DNA of 33,937 nt, taken from assembly GCF_900094625.1 (NCBI RefSeq), contig NZ_FMAJ01000031.1, positions 1 through 33,937 of the forward strand. Reading direction: 5' to 3'. Positions 8,739 to 16,789 of the stretch are shown here, in pieces. The notes below the pieces were generated by a model. It was not told where the DNA came from. It saw only the letters and a list, made by a program, of their open reading frames with translations, and did no database searches. How positions within the stretch are numbered: position 1 is the first letter of the stretch; every line of letters starts with the position of its first letter. The stretch comes from Rhizobium aethiopicum (GTDB lineage: Bacteria; Pseudomonadota; Alphaproteobacteria; Rhizobiales; Rhizobiaceae). The translations under genes were made by a program, and so were the position numbers.

Positions 8739-8954
8739 ATGGCCTATCGACTCAGCAAGGATTTGGATCGAATACTGTATGTTGGGTGCGCTGTCGCAGG
8801 TCTCATTGGGGTCGGCGCGTCGCTTTATCCTAGTAATCCGAGGCGCAACATGCTTCCCGACGATCTTATCGAGAGGCACGAGGGTGTCCGTTCAACGCAA
8901 ACATTCTCGAAGCCGTGGAGCCTGCTGACATCGATTTCTAAGGGGGCGCGCTAA
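8739..8954 (+). CDS. Small single-span membrane protein, unknown function
   Basis: A protein of 71 residues starting MAYRLSKDLDRILYVG. It has one hydrophobic stretch (about residues 12-31, ILYVGCAVAGLIGVGASLY) and then a charged tail. The ATG at 8739 has GGGAG eight bases upstream; an ATG at 8673 would give 93 residues. Its TAA is followed with no gap by the GTG of the sulfatase-like gene, so the two are almost certainly translated from one message. I do not recognise a family. Its position suggests a partner or membrane anchor of the downstream enzyme. Confidence 0.6.
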   Translation: MAYRLSKDLDRILYVGCAVAGLIGVGASLYPSNPRRNMLPDDLIERHEGVRSTQTFSKPWSLLTSISKGAR

Positions 8955-10580
8955 GTGAGGTTACTGATTATCGCGTCTGGCCTACTGATCGCGACCGTGT
9001 TATGTTTTGCCGTCCCGCATGATTTCTATTTCGGCAACACGCTGGAATTTCCGCTTAGGTTTTCAACTTATCTGCCGCTTCTAACGGGCGCTGCTGTTGC
9101 GATTGTCGCTATCGCCGCAGTGATAGCGATCGCGGCTCCTCGCCTAATCGTTAAATGGGTCGCGGTCGCGCTCGGCGCGGCCGCAGTGCTGGTCTACGTC
9201 AACGCTATGGTTATTGGCACAGACGTCGGCACCCTCACTGGGAACGAAGTCGCCTTTAGCGTCAGCGGCGGACGATCTCTAGCGGAATTGGCGATCATGG
9301 TCGTTGCCGCCGTCTTCGTTTTGAACGCTCGCAAGTTCGTCTCGATGGCATTGGTGTTTTTGGCCGCGGGGAACATCGTTATTGCTGGCTACTCAGCCAT
9401 AACAGAGGGCAAGAAAAATCCACCGACACCGGATGAAGGCAAGCTCTATTCAATGGGCGATAAGAACCTCTTGGTAATCCTTCTCGACGGGTTTCCATCG
9501 GATGTCTTTGGTCAGATCATCAAGGCGGATAACAAGCGCAAAGAAGCGTTGGATGGCTTTACCTACTTCGAAGATATGGCGGCTATCTCGGCTACCACCT
9601 ATCTAGCGCTACCCTCGATCCATGGGGGCGCAATTTATCAGGTAGGACAACCGCTCAGGCCCTATTTTATAGATGCCGTTGGAAAAAACTCCTTCCTGAC
9701 ACGTTTGGCCGGCGCGAATTATGATTCGGTTCTAGTGAACCCCATGCTCGGAGTCTGTCCGGAAAGCGCAACATGTTACTTGCCTGAGGCACTGCTGACG
9801 TCACGGGCAGAGATGCGTTGGAATGGACTACTCACCCTTTTAGGCGTGTCTGCATTCCGCGCTGCGCCGGTAGCTTTCAAGGAAGCCTCCTATAACCACG
9901 GAAAGTGGTTGTTCGATGAATTCAAAGGCGAGGCCGTACCGAACGACCACAACTTGGAAGGAATCGAATTCCTTGATCTCTTCTCGCAGCGACTAACGAC
10001 AGGCGGCGATCGGCCAACGGCGAAGTTCCTGCATGTTCTAACGCCGCATCTGCCAGTTGTTCTTGAGGATGATTGCGTTTATGCCGGCGCGCCAATTCCG
10101 GCGATCCGCGAGGCCTTTGTGCGGCAAGCTGGATGTGCACTCGATGCGTTCGAAAAGGTTTTGTTCTCCCTCAAAGAAGCAGGCCTGTACGACAAGACGA
10201 CAATCGTGCTCCTGGCTGATCACGGCCAGGCGATACCGAGTATCAAGGCTGACGAACCCGGCGAATGGCAGAAACTATCCGGGTGGGCAAATCCGCTGTT
10301 CGCCGTAAAGCCGGTTGGCTCGAGAGGCGAGATGAAAACCTCCTCAGATAGCCTTTGGCTTCCGGATATACCAACAATCATTTGTCGCGAAACTGATGAT
10401 TGCGAGCCAAAAACCGTTGCCAAGCACGAACGGAGGACGTTCAATTACTACGACTGGAAGAACGAATACTGGAACGCCGATAGCATCCCAGTGACTCAGT
10501 ATAGCCTCAATGGAGTACCGTGGCTGAAGACTTCATGGAGCGAAGTCCGGGGGGTAAGTTCCGCAGGTCCCGCTAACTAG
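8955..10580 (+). CDS. Membrane sulfatase-like (alkaline phosphatase superfamily) protein
   Basis: A protein of 541 residues with an N-terminal membrane part of about five helices (residues 1-150), then a large domain outside the membrane. That domain begins NLLVILLDGFPSDVF, the first metal-site Asp of the alkaline phosphatase/sulfatase fold. ATTYLALPSIHGG follows, where the Thr is the likely nucleophile. Later come LHVLTPHLP and IVLLADHGQ, which supply further metal ligands (His, Asp-His). This is the layout of phosphoethanolamine- or glycerophosphate-transferring enzymes rather than free sulfatases, so I infer it decorates a surface polysaccharide or lipid. The substrate is unknown. The GTG start abuts the stop of the small membrane protein. 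The gene pair lies between two partial IS66 copies in opposite orientation. Confidence 0.78.
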   Translation: MRLLIIASGLLIATVLCFAVPHDFYFGNTLEFPLRFSTYLPLLTGAAVAIVAIAAVIAIAAPRLIVKWVAVALGAAAVLVYVNAMVIGTDVGTLTGNEVAFSVSGGRSLAELAIMVVAAVFVLNARKFVSMALVFLAAGNIVIAGYSAITEGKKNPPTPDEGKLYSMGDKNLLVILLDGFPSDVFGQIIKADNKRKEALDGFTYFEDMAAISATTYLALPSIHGGAIYQVGQPLRPYFIDAVGKNSFLTRLAGANYDSVLVNPMLGVCPESATCYLPEALLTSRAEMRWNGLLTLLGVSAFRAAPVAFKEASYNHGKWLFDEFKGEAVPNDHNLEGIEFLDLFSQRLTTGGDRPTAKFLHVLTPHLPVVLEDDCVYAGAPIPAIREAFVRQAGCALDAFEKVLFSLKEAGLYDKTTIVLLADHGQAIPSIKADEPGEWQKLSGWANPLFAVKPVGSRGEMKTSSDSLWLPDIPTIICRETDDCEPKTVAKHERRTFNYYDWKNEYWNADSIPVTQYSLNGVPWLKTSWSEVRGVSSAGPAN

Positions 10581-10848
10581 AAATTACAAAGGCGCTCTTA
10601 AGGCTGGCAATCACGTCGTGATCCGGAAGGTGGGCGCAAAATACCGCCGACTGCTGAGAGGCCCTCGCGCCGTTTGCGTGATCGAGGGATAGCCGCGCCT
10701 GATGTCGAAAACGTTCCAATGTTTGCGCCGGCAGTCCTGTTGACCTTTGCCCCCAAGTCTAATCCAGTTTTGAGTTCTCCAGCGGTTTTTTTTGAGGTGC
10801 ACCCCGATTTTGGGCCAGCGGGAGCTGGAATTTTTCCGGGGTTAAGGC

Positions 10849-11627
10849 TCAGCTCGGCGGGGGTGCCGATGAGCCGTTCATGAGCGAAATCGGTACCTTG
10901 TTGCCGATCGCGCTATGTGGCCGGAACTCGTTATAGTCTCTACGCCAATCCTCCATCTTCGAACGCGTGTCGTCAAGGCTCATGAACCAATGGGCGTTCA
11001 GGCACTCGGCGCGGAACTTGCCGTTGAAACTCTCGATGTAGCTGTTGTCGGTCGGCTTGCCAGGGCGGGAGAAGTCCAACGTGACGCCCTTGGCATAGGC
11101 CAGAGATCAAGATCGCGAGACACGAACTCGGTCCCCTGATCGACACGGATCGTCTTCGGATAGCCAACTTTCCGACAAACTCGTTCTAAGGTTTGCACGA
11201 CATCTTCACCTCGATAGCTGTGACGCGGATCGAGCACCGGCACATAGCGTGAGAAGGTATCCACCACCGTGAGCACCCGCAGTTTCTTGCCGGTCGCCAG
11301 TTGGTCGTGAACGAAGTCCATAGCCCACACATCGTTCGGACCGACTGCCAGTTGCCGATCCTCCCTCAGCTTGGCTTTGACCCGGCGTTTCGGTGTCTTA
11401 TTACGCAATTGCAGGCCCAAGTCCCTGTAAATGCGGTAGGTCCGCTTGATGTTGGTACCCCAACCCTCGCGTTCCAACAGCACCTGCACACGACGATAAC
11501 CGTAGCGGGCACGGGTCTCACAGACCTCACGGATACGACGTTCCAGACCGGCCTGATCGGCACGACGAGAGGTGTAGTGGTAGGTTGACCGATCGAAGTT
11601 CAGCGCCCCACAGGCACGCCGGATCAG
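10849..11627 (-). pseudogene. IS3-family (IS407-like) orfB transposase, truncated and frameshifted
   Basis: On the minus strand the reading begins in mid-gene with LIRRACGALNFDRSTYHY. It continues with RYGYRRVQVLLEREGW and the DDE residues in AMDFVHDQLATGKKLR and RVDQGTEF. After a one-base loss near 11099 (GG where GGG is expected) it resumes with LDFSRPGKPTDNSYIESFNGKFRAECLN and RPHSAIG. All three catalytic acids (Asp, Asp, Glu) are present, but the N-terminus and orfA are gone. Its upstream end is fused to IS66 tnpA sequence at about 11627, where a short CACTTGGCG stretch fits both partners. A candidate terminal end is TGCACCCCGATTTTGGG at 10798, not confirmed. Confidence 0.85.
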
Positions 11628-11925
11628 TCCCACTTGGCGAACTATGGCTCGGCAGCGCAAGCTGATTCTGCCCGCGCGAGGGCGGTGGAGTTTGCAGCGG
11701 TGATTGTCGATCAATCTGCTTTGAAGCCGCCTACCACAGAAGCTGGTCGCCCAGAGATCATCGTCGGTTCCGTCATTTTCCGCCCCAGAAGAGGCGCGTC
11801 TGCCGCCCGGATCGCCGCCGTAGGGTGTGCCTGCGCGGTTCCGGCATGATCTTTCTATCGAACCGAGTTCGGATCATGATGGCGACCAAGCCCGTCGACT
11901 TTCGCAAGGGTCATGATGGATTGCC
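11628..11925 (+). pseudogene. IS66 remnant: 3' part of tnpA and 5' end of tnpB
   Basis: The plus strand encodes the tnpA C-terminus: TWRTMARQ in one frame, then AVEFAAVIVDQ, GRPEIIVGSVIF and GASAARIAAV in another, with a stop at 11849. This is followed by the start of tnpB overlapping by ATGA at 11846 (MIFLSNRVRIMMATKPVDF, then RKGHDGL). It aligns throughout with the fuller copy at 7693-8429 but lies on the opposite strand. Homology stops near 11923, inside the last codons of the convergent glycosyltransferase gene. It is truncated on both sides. Confidence 0.85.
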
Positions 11926-13032
11926 CCGCCCAATTTCTTCGTACAGCGCTGCATAATGACGCGCCATATCGTTTGCCGTGAACTTTTGAAGGTAGGCATC
12001 TCTTGCCTGATGGCCAAAAAGACGATTCTCTCCGTGATTTTCGCCAAGGCGTGTAATAGCGTTTGCAAGGTCGAGTGGATCGTTGGGCTTCACGACTAGA
12101 CCTGTTTCTTCATGAGCATTGATGAAACTCGTCCCGGTGCCAATTTCGCAAGAGATCATGGGCTTGCCAAACATGGCTGCCTCCACCAGCGAAAGACCAA
12201 AAGCCTCAGACCGCAGATGCGAGGGAAAGACGAACCCGGTGCTCAACTCGAGAAGCGCATTGCGATCCGTATCTGGCAGCGCCCCGAGGAAATGGACATT
12301 TCTCAAACTGTGCTCTCGGGCAAAAGCCTTCAAAGACGCCTCCATAGGTCCTTCACCTATCAAGATGATATCCAACTTGGTTTGCTGAGCAGCCTTGAGG
12401 AGTATGTCAATGCCCTTGTAATAGCGAAACACTCCAACAAATAGGAAAAATGGCTGAGGGAATATCTCCCGCCAACGCGCCTTCAGATCCTCCGAAGCGC
12501 GAGGATAGTCTGCCTCATCAAGTCCCAGCGGTATGACCATGGTTTTGTCTTTGTACCGCTGCAGGATGTCGCTGGTCGCAGCATAATTCGGCGATGTGGC
12601 CACGATTTTGTCGACGCTCCTCAAAAAGCGCCGCATCAGAGGCTTATAAAACTGCAGGAGCATCCGCTGCTTGACGATATCTGAATGGTACGTGACGACG
12701 GTCGGCTTACTGAGAAGCGTGGTGAGATGGACTATATCCATCATCGGCCACGGAAAATGGTAATGGACGACATCCGCTTTTTTGCTCAGCTCTCGAAACC
12801 GTCCGAATACTTCGAGTGAAAAGCCCGTTGATGCGAATTCAAGGTCAAGCTTCGCTTTGTAAGCGACGTGGCCATCAAACTCTCGGCTATTCTTTAGCGG
12901 AGCATGGCTCAGCGAAAGCACTTCGGACTGAACGCCAAACCTTGCGGTTCCCTTTGCGATCGCGTGAATAGTTCGTTCGATCCCACCAAAGGTGTCAGGC
13001 CAATATGTTTTGAAAAAATGAAGGACTCGCAT
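11911..13032 (-). CDS. GT4-family glycosyltransferase
   Basis: A protein of 373 residues with the GT-B double Rossmann fold. The N-terminal acceptor domain starts MRVLHFFKTYWPDTFGGIERTIH, containing the GGIE glycine loop. The C-terminal donor domain has FFLFVGVFRYYKGIDILLKA, IILIGEGPMEASLK and the retaining GT4 motif EAFGLSLVEAAMFGKP, with its EX7E-type arrangement. It would transfer a sugar from a nucleotide donor during assembly of a surface polysaccharide, on the cytoplasmic side. The final codons (NPS and stop) lie in IS66-derived sequence, so the natural tail was probably replaced by a few residues. The core fold is complete and likely active. The donor sugar cannot be told. Confidence 0.9.
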   Translation of the reverse strand: MRVLHFFKTYWPDTFGGIERTIHAIAKGTARFGVQSEVLSLSHAPLKNSREFDGHVAYKAKLDLEFASTGFSLEVFGRFRELSKKADVVHYHFPWPMMDIVHLTTLLSKPTVVTYHSDIVKQRMLLQFYKPLMRRFLRSVDKIVATSPNYAATSDILQRYKDKTMVIPLGLDEADYPRASEDLKARWREIFPQPFFLFVGVFRYYKGIDILLKAAQQTKLDIILIGEGPMEASLKAFAREHSLRNVHFLGALPDTDRNALLELSTGFVFPSHLRSEAFGLSLVEAAMFGKPMISCEIGTGTSFINAHEETGLVVKPNDPLDLANAITRLGENHGENRLFGHQARDAYLQKFTANDMARHYAALYEEIGRGNPS

Positions 13033-13282
13033 CTCACTCCAGTTGCGGACCGCGCAGGTCGCCGGTGTTGTCTCAAGTTACGCCGAAGGAGACGCGTACC
13101 TGGGCGAATTGATTCAGCATGACCGGCGGAGCCGAGGATTAAGCAAAAGACGTAGAAACAGCACTTCCCCGTTGCAGGTGCCACGAAATATCTTAAACGA
13201 GCATACAAGACCAATACACGTACGAGCAATAAGGTTATCTAGGGAGCTATGCAATGGAGTCGGGCAATGTTTTGATCTGAGC

Positions 13283-13433
13283 AATGCCTAAAGAACCCTG
13301 CAACAACGTAACGTCGCAGCTTTCGGCGGACGACAACCGCGCCTGCCGCGTCTTCGCCATGCTGCACCTGAAACATGTGCTTGGTGATATCCAACCCTAT
13401 GTGCGAACCTGCTCCATGACGGCTCTCCCTCAT
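13283..13433 (-). pseudogene. IS110-family transposase N-terminal fragment
   Basis: The minus strand encodes SHIGLDITKHMFQVQ followed by GAVVVRRKLRRYVVAGFF, matching the start of the RuvC-like DEDD domain of IS110/IS1111 transposases, with the first catalytic Asp in GLDITK. Only about 50 residues remain, and nothing after them matches. It lies in the 555-base space between the glycosyltransferase and the anti-sigma gene; the rest of that space shows no gene. Confidence 0.7.
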
Positions 13434-13588
13434 GTGAATTTCGAAAGCCACGGTTTGGCATATTACGAGCGGGGGAGCGGAGGCCGTCCACCACATCAGG
13501 TCACATCCAAGCCGAATTGAGTGGTCACTCCACTGCTACGCTCAGATCAGCGATTAGGTGATATTGCCTGCTGTTATGCCCATTGCGC

Positions 13589-14389
13589 TTACACACCCGC
13601 CCTTCCCCGCACCCCGTCCGCAATCGCCATCATCCGGTCAGCCGCAGCATGACCGATCAGCATGAAGGCATGCGTCGCGTTCGACCAGTAGACGACATTC
13701 ATACCCTTGCGGGTTTCCAGATCCGGCGCCTTCGGCCCCGCGTCGGACCTGACGATGCAGAGCGCCATCGGGCCGGTCTCGGGGTCGAGATAGGCGATCT
13801 GGGCGAGCGCCTTGCCATCATATTGCAATAGCAGGGCACGCTTGAAATCGACCCCTGGGAGCGAGACGGCTTCAGGAGAGAGTGATAGGCCGAGCTTCTC
13901 GTCAAGAATGGCCATCTGGGCGGCCTGGTCGTCCCTTGCGGGAACGGGGCCGGCGAGCGTTTCAGCGCTATAAAGCGAGATATAATCGGCGACCACGGCG
14001 CGCCATTCGCTGTTTTCGTCCTTTGCCGAAAAGCGCCTGCCGATGCCGATCGCGGCACGGTCGATGGCGATGCCGGCGACAAGCGAGGCGGCGAGCGCGC
14101 CGAGGAAGCGGCGGCGGCTGGCCGCGGGCGCAGAAATGGATTTTGCGTTCTCGCGCGTGGGAATGGCGGCGAGCATTGCTTCCAGTTTCTCGCGCGGGGC
14201 TTCGGAGAGCAGCGGCGCGAAAGCCTGCTCGAACGGCAGGCTGGCGCGCGCCAGGAAGTCCAGCCGTTCGGCGACGCTGTCGTCTTCCTTCACGATGGCC
14301 TCGATGCGGGCTGCCTCTTCTGCCGTCAGTTCGCCGTCGATGAAGGCGGTGAGGTCCTCGTCGGAGGGGATGGTGTGTTTCGTGCTCAT
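13589..14389 (-). CDS. Membrane anti-sigma factor
   Basis: A protein of 266 residues. The N-terminus IPSDEDLTAFIDGELTAEEAARIE is the sigma-binding, zf-HC2-like anti-sigma domain, here without the usual zinc-binding Cys/His set. A single transmembrane segment follows RRRFLGALAASLVAGIA at about residues 90-108. The C-terminal 150 residues would lie in the periplasm and end with NVVYWSNATHAFMLIGHAA, as in many rhizobial ECF-linked anti-sigma factors. The start ATG overlaps the sigma-factor stop as ATGA, so the two are translationally coupled. It should hold the sigma factor at the membrane until an envelope signal arrives. The signal is unknown. Confidence 0.87.
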   Translation of the reverse strand: MSTKHTIPSDEDLTAFIDGELTAEEAARIEAIVKEDDSVAERLDFLARASLPFEQAFAPLLSEAPREKLEAMLAAIPTRENAKSISAPAASRRRFLGALAASLVAGIAIDRAAIGIGRRFSAKDENSEWRAVVADYISLYSAETLAGPVPARDDQAAQMAILDEKLGLSLSPEAVSLPGVDFKRALLLQYDGKALAQIAYLDPETGPMALCIVRSDAGPKAPDLETRKGMNVVYWSNATHAFMLIGHAAADRMMAIADGVRGRAGV

Positions 14390-14991
14390 GGCCTTCCCCC
14401 TTCCGGTGCGGCGCCGGAGAGCCTGGCGCGGGCGGCGGCTAGCCGGCTCATCACGGTCCCGATCGGGATATCCAATATGCCTGCAACCTCGCGATAGGAA
14501 AGTCCTTCCACATAGGCGAGGAAAACCACGGTCCGCTGCGCCTCGGGCAACGCGCTCACCTGCTTCAGCACCTGCCCTGCCATCACATGCGTTTCGGTAT
14601 CATGCGCGCCGTCGAAGATCAGCGCCTCCCCGGCATCGACGAAGCCCTGGCCCTGGCGCACCCGGCGCGAGCGGATCTCGTTCAGCCAGATCGAATGCAG
14701 GATCGAAAACAGCCAGCGGTCGAGCCGCGTGCCGGGGACGAACTGATCGGCGCGCTCGAGTGCGCGAAGACAGGTCGCTTGCACCAGGTCGTCGGCGACA
14801 TCGCGCTGATGCGAGAGAACGAGACCATAACGCCATAGCCTGGCCAGGTTCTCCGTCAGGCCGCTCCTGATATCCGCTTCGCTCGCGATGGCCGCCTCCG
14901 CCGATCCTGCATGCCTTCGAACCGCCTGGTAAACCGGCGATTCCATTCTCGCCCGACTATAGGCAGGAAATGGGGTGCGCGCGACCGACAT
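14386..14991 (-). CDS. ECF-family RNA polymerase sigma factor
   Basis: A protein of 201 residues. Region 2 includes LARLWRYGLVLSHQRDVADDLVQATCLRAL and FDRWLF-like LDRWLFSILHSIWLNEIR, which melt and recognise the -10. Region 4 includes LPEAQRTVVFLAYVEGLSYREVAGILDIPIGTVMSRLAAARARL, the -35-binding helix-turn-helix. I chose the ATG at 14991 because AAAGGA lies seven bases upstream; the frame stays open to 15087, but that would overlap the TPR gene. A later Met at 14946 is an alternative. It lies 41 bases after the TPR gene and overlaps the anti-sigma gene, giving a TPR-sigma-anti-sigma operon. Its likely target promoters are described separately. Confidence 0.92.
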   Translation of the reverse strand: MSVARTPFPAYSRARMESPVYQAVRRHAGSAEAAIASEADIRSGLTENLARLWRYGLVLSHQRDVADDLVQATCLRALERADQFVPGTRLDRWLFSILHSIWLNEIRSRRVRQGQGFVDAGEALIFDGAHDTETHVMAGQVLKQVSALPEAQRTVVFLAYVEGLSYREVAGILDIPIGTVMSRLAAARARLSGAAPEGGRP

Positions 14992-15032
14992 TCGGATATC
15001 CTTTCCCGGCATTTCCCGCGCGTGGCTACCGC

Positions 15033-15569
15033 TCAGATCTTCGACGGGTCGAGGATCACCGCGTTCAGATCCTGATATTCCTCGCAAGCCGTGCCGCAGA
15101 TCACCTTGATCGAGTTCAACTGCTCTCTGGCGAGGTCGAGCCGGCCCTTGATGACATAGGCTTCGCCGAGATATTCGCGGACCTTCGCATATTGCGGATC
15201 GAGCTTCACCGACTTCAAGTAATAGGAGATGCCTTCGTCGGTGCGTCCGAGCTTGCGGGTGGCATAACCGCGATAGTTCAGCACCTCCGCATTGTCCTGG
15301 TCCTTGACCGTGTCGAGCATGGCAAGCGCCTCTTCATAGCGGCCGGCCTTGGCCAGCGAATAGGCATAGTCGGTACGGTTCTCGTCCGACACATTGGCAC
15401 TCTGCTGCTTGACGCATTTCTTGGTCTTCTGGTCGTAGATCTCGCCCTTCTTGCAGGTCGGCATCGTGCTGTCATTGTCGCCGACGGCAAGAGCGTGGCC
15501 GGAGAAGAGAGATACGGCGAGGCAGCCGCTGAGAAGGGTGGAGGCGATGCGGACTGTCGTGATCGTCAT
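15033..15569 (-). CDS. Secreted TPR-repeat protein
   Basis: A protein of 178 residues with a clear signal peptide (residues 1-28, ending GHALA before VGDND). A short Cys-containing segment (TCKKGEIYDQKTKKC) follows, and then about three tetratricopeptide repeats, for example YAYSLAKAGRYEEALAMLD and YRGYATRKLGRTDEGISYY and YLGEAYVIKGRLDLA. A second Cys pair (ICGTACEEY) lies near the end. It probably acts in the periplasm as a binding scaffold. As first gene of the sigma/anti-sigma operon it may belong to the signal pathway or be a main output of it. The ATG at 15569 is preceded by GAGGAG. Confidence 0.85.
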   Translation of the reverse strand: MTITTVRIASTLLSGCLAVSLFSGHALAVGDNDSTMPTCKKGEIYDQKTKKCVKQQSANVSDENRTDYAYSLAKAGRYEEALAMLDTVKDQDNAEVLNYRGYATRKLGRTDEGISYYLKSVKLDPQYAKVREYLGEAYVIKGRLDLAREQLNSIKVICGTACEEYQDLNAVILDPSKI

Positions 15570-15601
15570 TGGAAAACTCCTCGAAAGTGACGTTGCGGGG
15601 A

Positions 15602-15630
15602 GAGAACACCGCTGCCCCAGCCTTTATTCG
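15602..15630 (-). promoter_or_regulatory. Candidate ECF promoter of the TPR-sigma-anti-sigma operon
   Basis: On the minus strand CGAATA (15630-15625) is followed after 15 bases by GTGTTCTC (15609-15602). The block ends 32 bases before the TPR start codon. The same two blocks with the same spacing occur for the divergent polyketide synthase gene, ending 31 bases before its start. The spacing fits ECF -35/-10 elements. Autoregulation by the sigma factor of this operon is inferred. Confidence 0.65.
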
Positions 15631-15676
15631 CCGGTCTCTCCATTTTCTCCATCACTGCTTCGTGAAGCCCCGAGGC

Positions 15677-15705
15677 CGAATAGATCATCGGGACCGGGTG
15701 TTCTC
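15677..15705 (+). promoter_or_regulatory. Candidate ECF promoter of the type III polyketide synthase operon
   Basis: CGAATA (15677-15682), 15 bases, then GTGTTCTC (15698-15705), 31 bases before the GTG at 15737. It is identical in both blocks and spacing to the motif of the divergent TPR-sigma operon, while the 15-base spacers differ in sequence. That pattern suggests selection on a promoter rather than a simple duplicated repeat. Confidence 0.65.
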
Positions 15706-15736
15706 AGGGTGCGCCGGGAACGCCAAGGAGAATTCC

Positions 15737-16789
15737 GTGACCGATACCGTCAAACTCGTCAGCCTCGCCATCGCCACACCCGAACATGTCATATTCCAAG
15801 ACCAGGCGGCCGAAGCCTCGGCTCGGCTGTTTGCCGACCGTTTCGAGGATTTTCATCATCTTGCCCGCGTCTTCGACAGCGCCGGCATTCAAAAGCGCCA
15901 TGCGGCGCGGCCGCTTGCCTGGTTCGACGATAGGCATGGCTGGCAGGACCGCATGCAGGCCTACGCAGAGGTGGCGGGCGCCCTGTTCGTCGAGGCGGCC
16001 ACCTCGGCGCTTGGTCGGGCGGATCTCAGCGCCGGCGATGTCGACTGTATCGTCACCGTTTCTTCCACCGGCTTTACGACGCCGAGCCTCGATGCGCAGC
16101 TTAGCCGCAGGATGGGCTTCAGGGCCGATATCGAGCGTGTTCCGGTTTTCGGGCTCGGCTGTGCCGCTGGCGTCTCCGGCTTTGCGATCGCCGCACGGCT
16201 GGCACAGAGCCGCCCGGGTGCCGTGGTGCTTTTCGTTTCGATCGAGCTTTGCACGCTGGCCTTCCGACTGGACGAGCTGACGCGGCCGAACATCATCGCG
16301 ACGGCGCTCTTCGGCGACGGTGCGGCCGCCTGCGTGCTCCGCGCCGGCGCAAGCGGGCTGGCCGAGGTGGAATCGACAGGCGAGCACCTCTTCCCCGATA
16401 CGCTCGACATCATGGGCTGGAAGATCGACGACAGCGGCTTCGGCATCGTGCTGGCGCAATCTCTGCCGCCCTTTGCCGAACGGGAGCTCGCCCCGGCGGT
16501 GACTGCCATTCTGGCGCGAAACGGACTGAGACTGGCAGACGTCGACCGCTTCATCTGCCATCCCGGCGGCACGAAGGTGCTGGCCGCGATGGAGAGCGCG
16601 CTTTCACTCACGCCCGGCACGCTCGATCACGAACGCGCCGTGCTTGCCGAATACGGCAACATGTCTTCGCCGACCGTGCTGTTCGTGCTGGAGAGGGCAA
16701 TCGGCGCCGGGCTGCCGAAGCGCTCCGCGATGATCGCCATGGGGCCAGGCTTTTCCGCAAGCTGCGTGACGCTGCGGGGGGCGGCATGA
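15737..16789 (+). CDS. Type III polyketide synthase (chalcone synthase-like)
   Basis: A protein of 350 residues with the thiolase fold. The catalytic triad is visible: Cys142 in VFGLGCAAG, His275 in FICHPGG and Asn308 in EYGNMSS. The GFGPG-like loop of the family appears as AMGPGFSASC near the C-terminus. It would extend an acyl-CoA with malonyl-CoA units and cyclise the product to an alkylpyrone or alkylresorcinol. I chose GTG 15737 because AAGGAG lies six bases upstream; the frame is open further up, but that part overlaps the promoter and looks non-coding. Its stop overlaps the next start as ATGA. That next gene belongs to the methyltransferase family that partners BpsA and SrsA, which favours a long-chain phenolic lipid or pyrone product over a flavonoid-like one. 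The starter unit is unknown. Confidence 0.92.
   Translation: MTDTVKLVSLAIATPEHVIFQDQAAEASARLFADRFEDFHHLARVFDSAGIQKRHAARPLAWFDDRHGWQDRMQAYAEVAGALFVEAATSALGRADLSAGDVDCIVTVSSTGFTTPSLDAQLSRRMGFRADIERVPVFGLGCAAGVSGFAIAARLAQSRPGAVVLFVSIELCTLAFRLDELTRPNIIATALFGDGAAACVLRAGASGLAEVESTGEHLFPDTLDIMGWKIDDSGFGIVLAQSLPPFAERELAPAVTAILARNGLRLADVDRFICHPGGTKVLAAMESALSLTPGTLDHERAVLAEYGNMSSPTVLFVLERAIGAGLPKRSAMIAMGPGFSASCVTLRGAA

Noticed and set aside
10611..10802. Minus-strand frame of 63 residues next to the IS3 remnant
   Set aside because: Looks like intergenic or IS-edge sequence; no domain and no ribosome site that I can support.
15704..16620. Minus-strand frames within the polyketide synthase gene
   Set aside because: They are antisense to a gene with a complete catalytic triad; no motif of their own.
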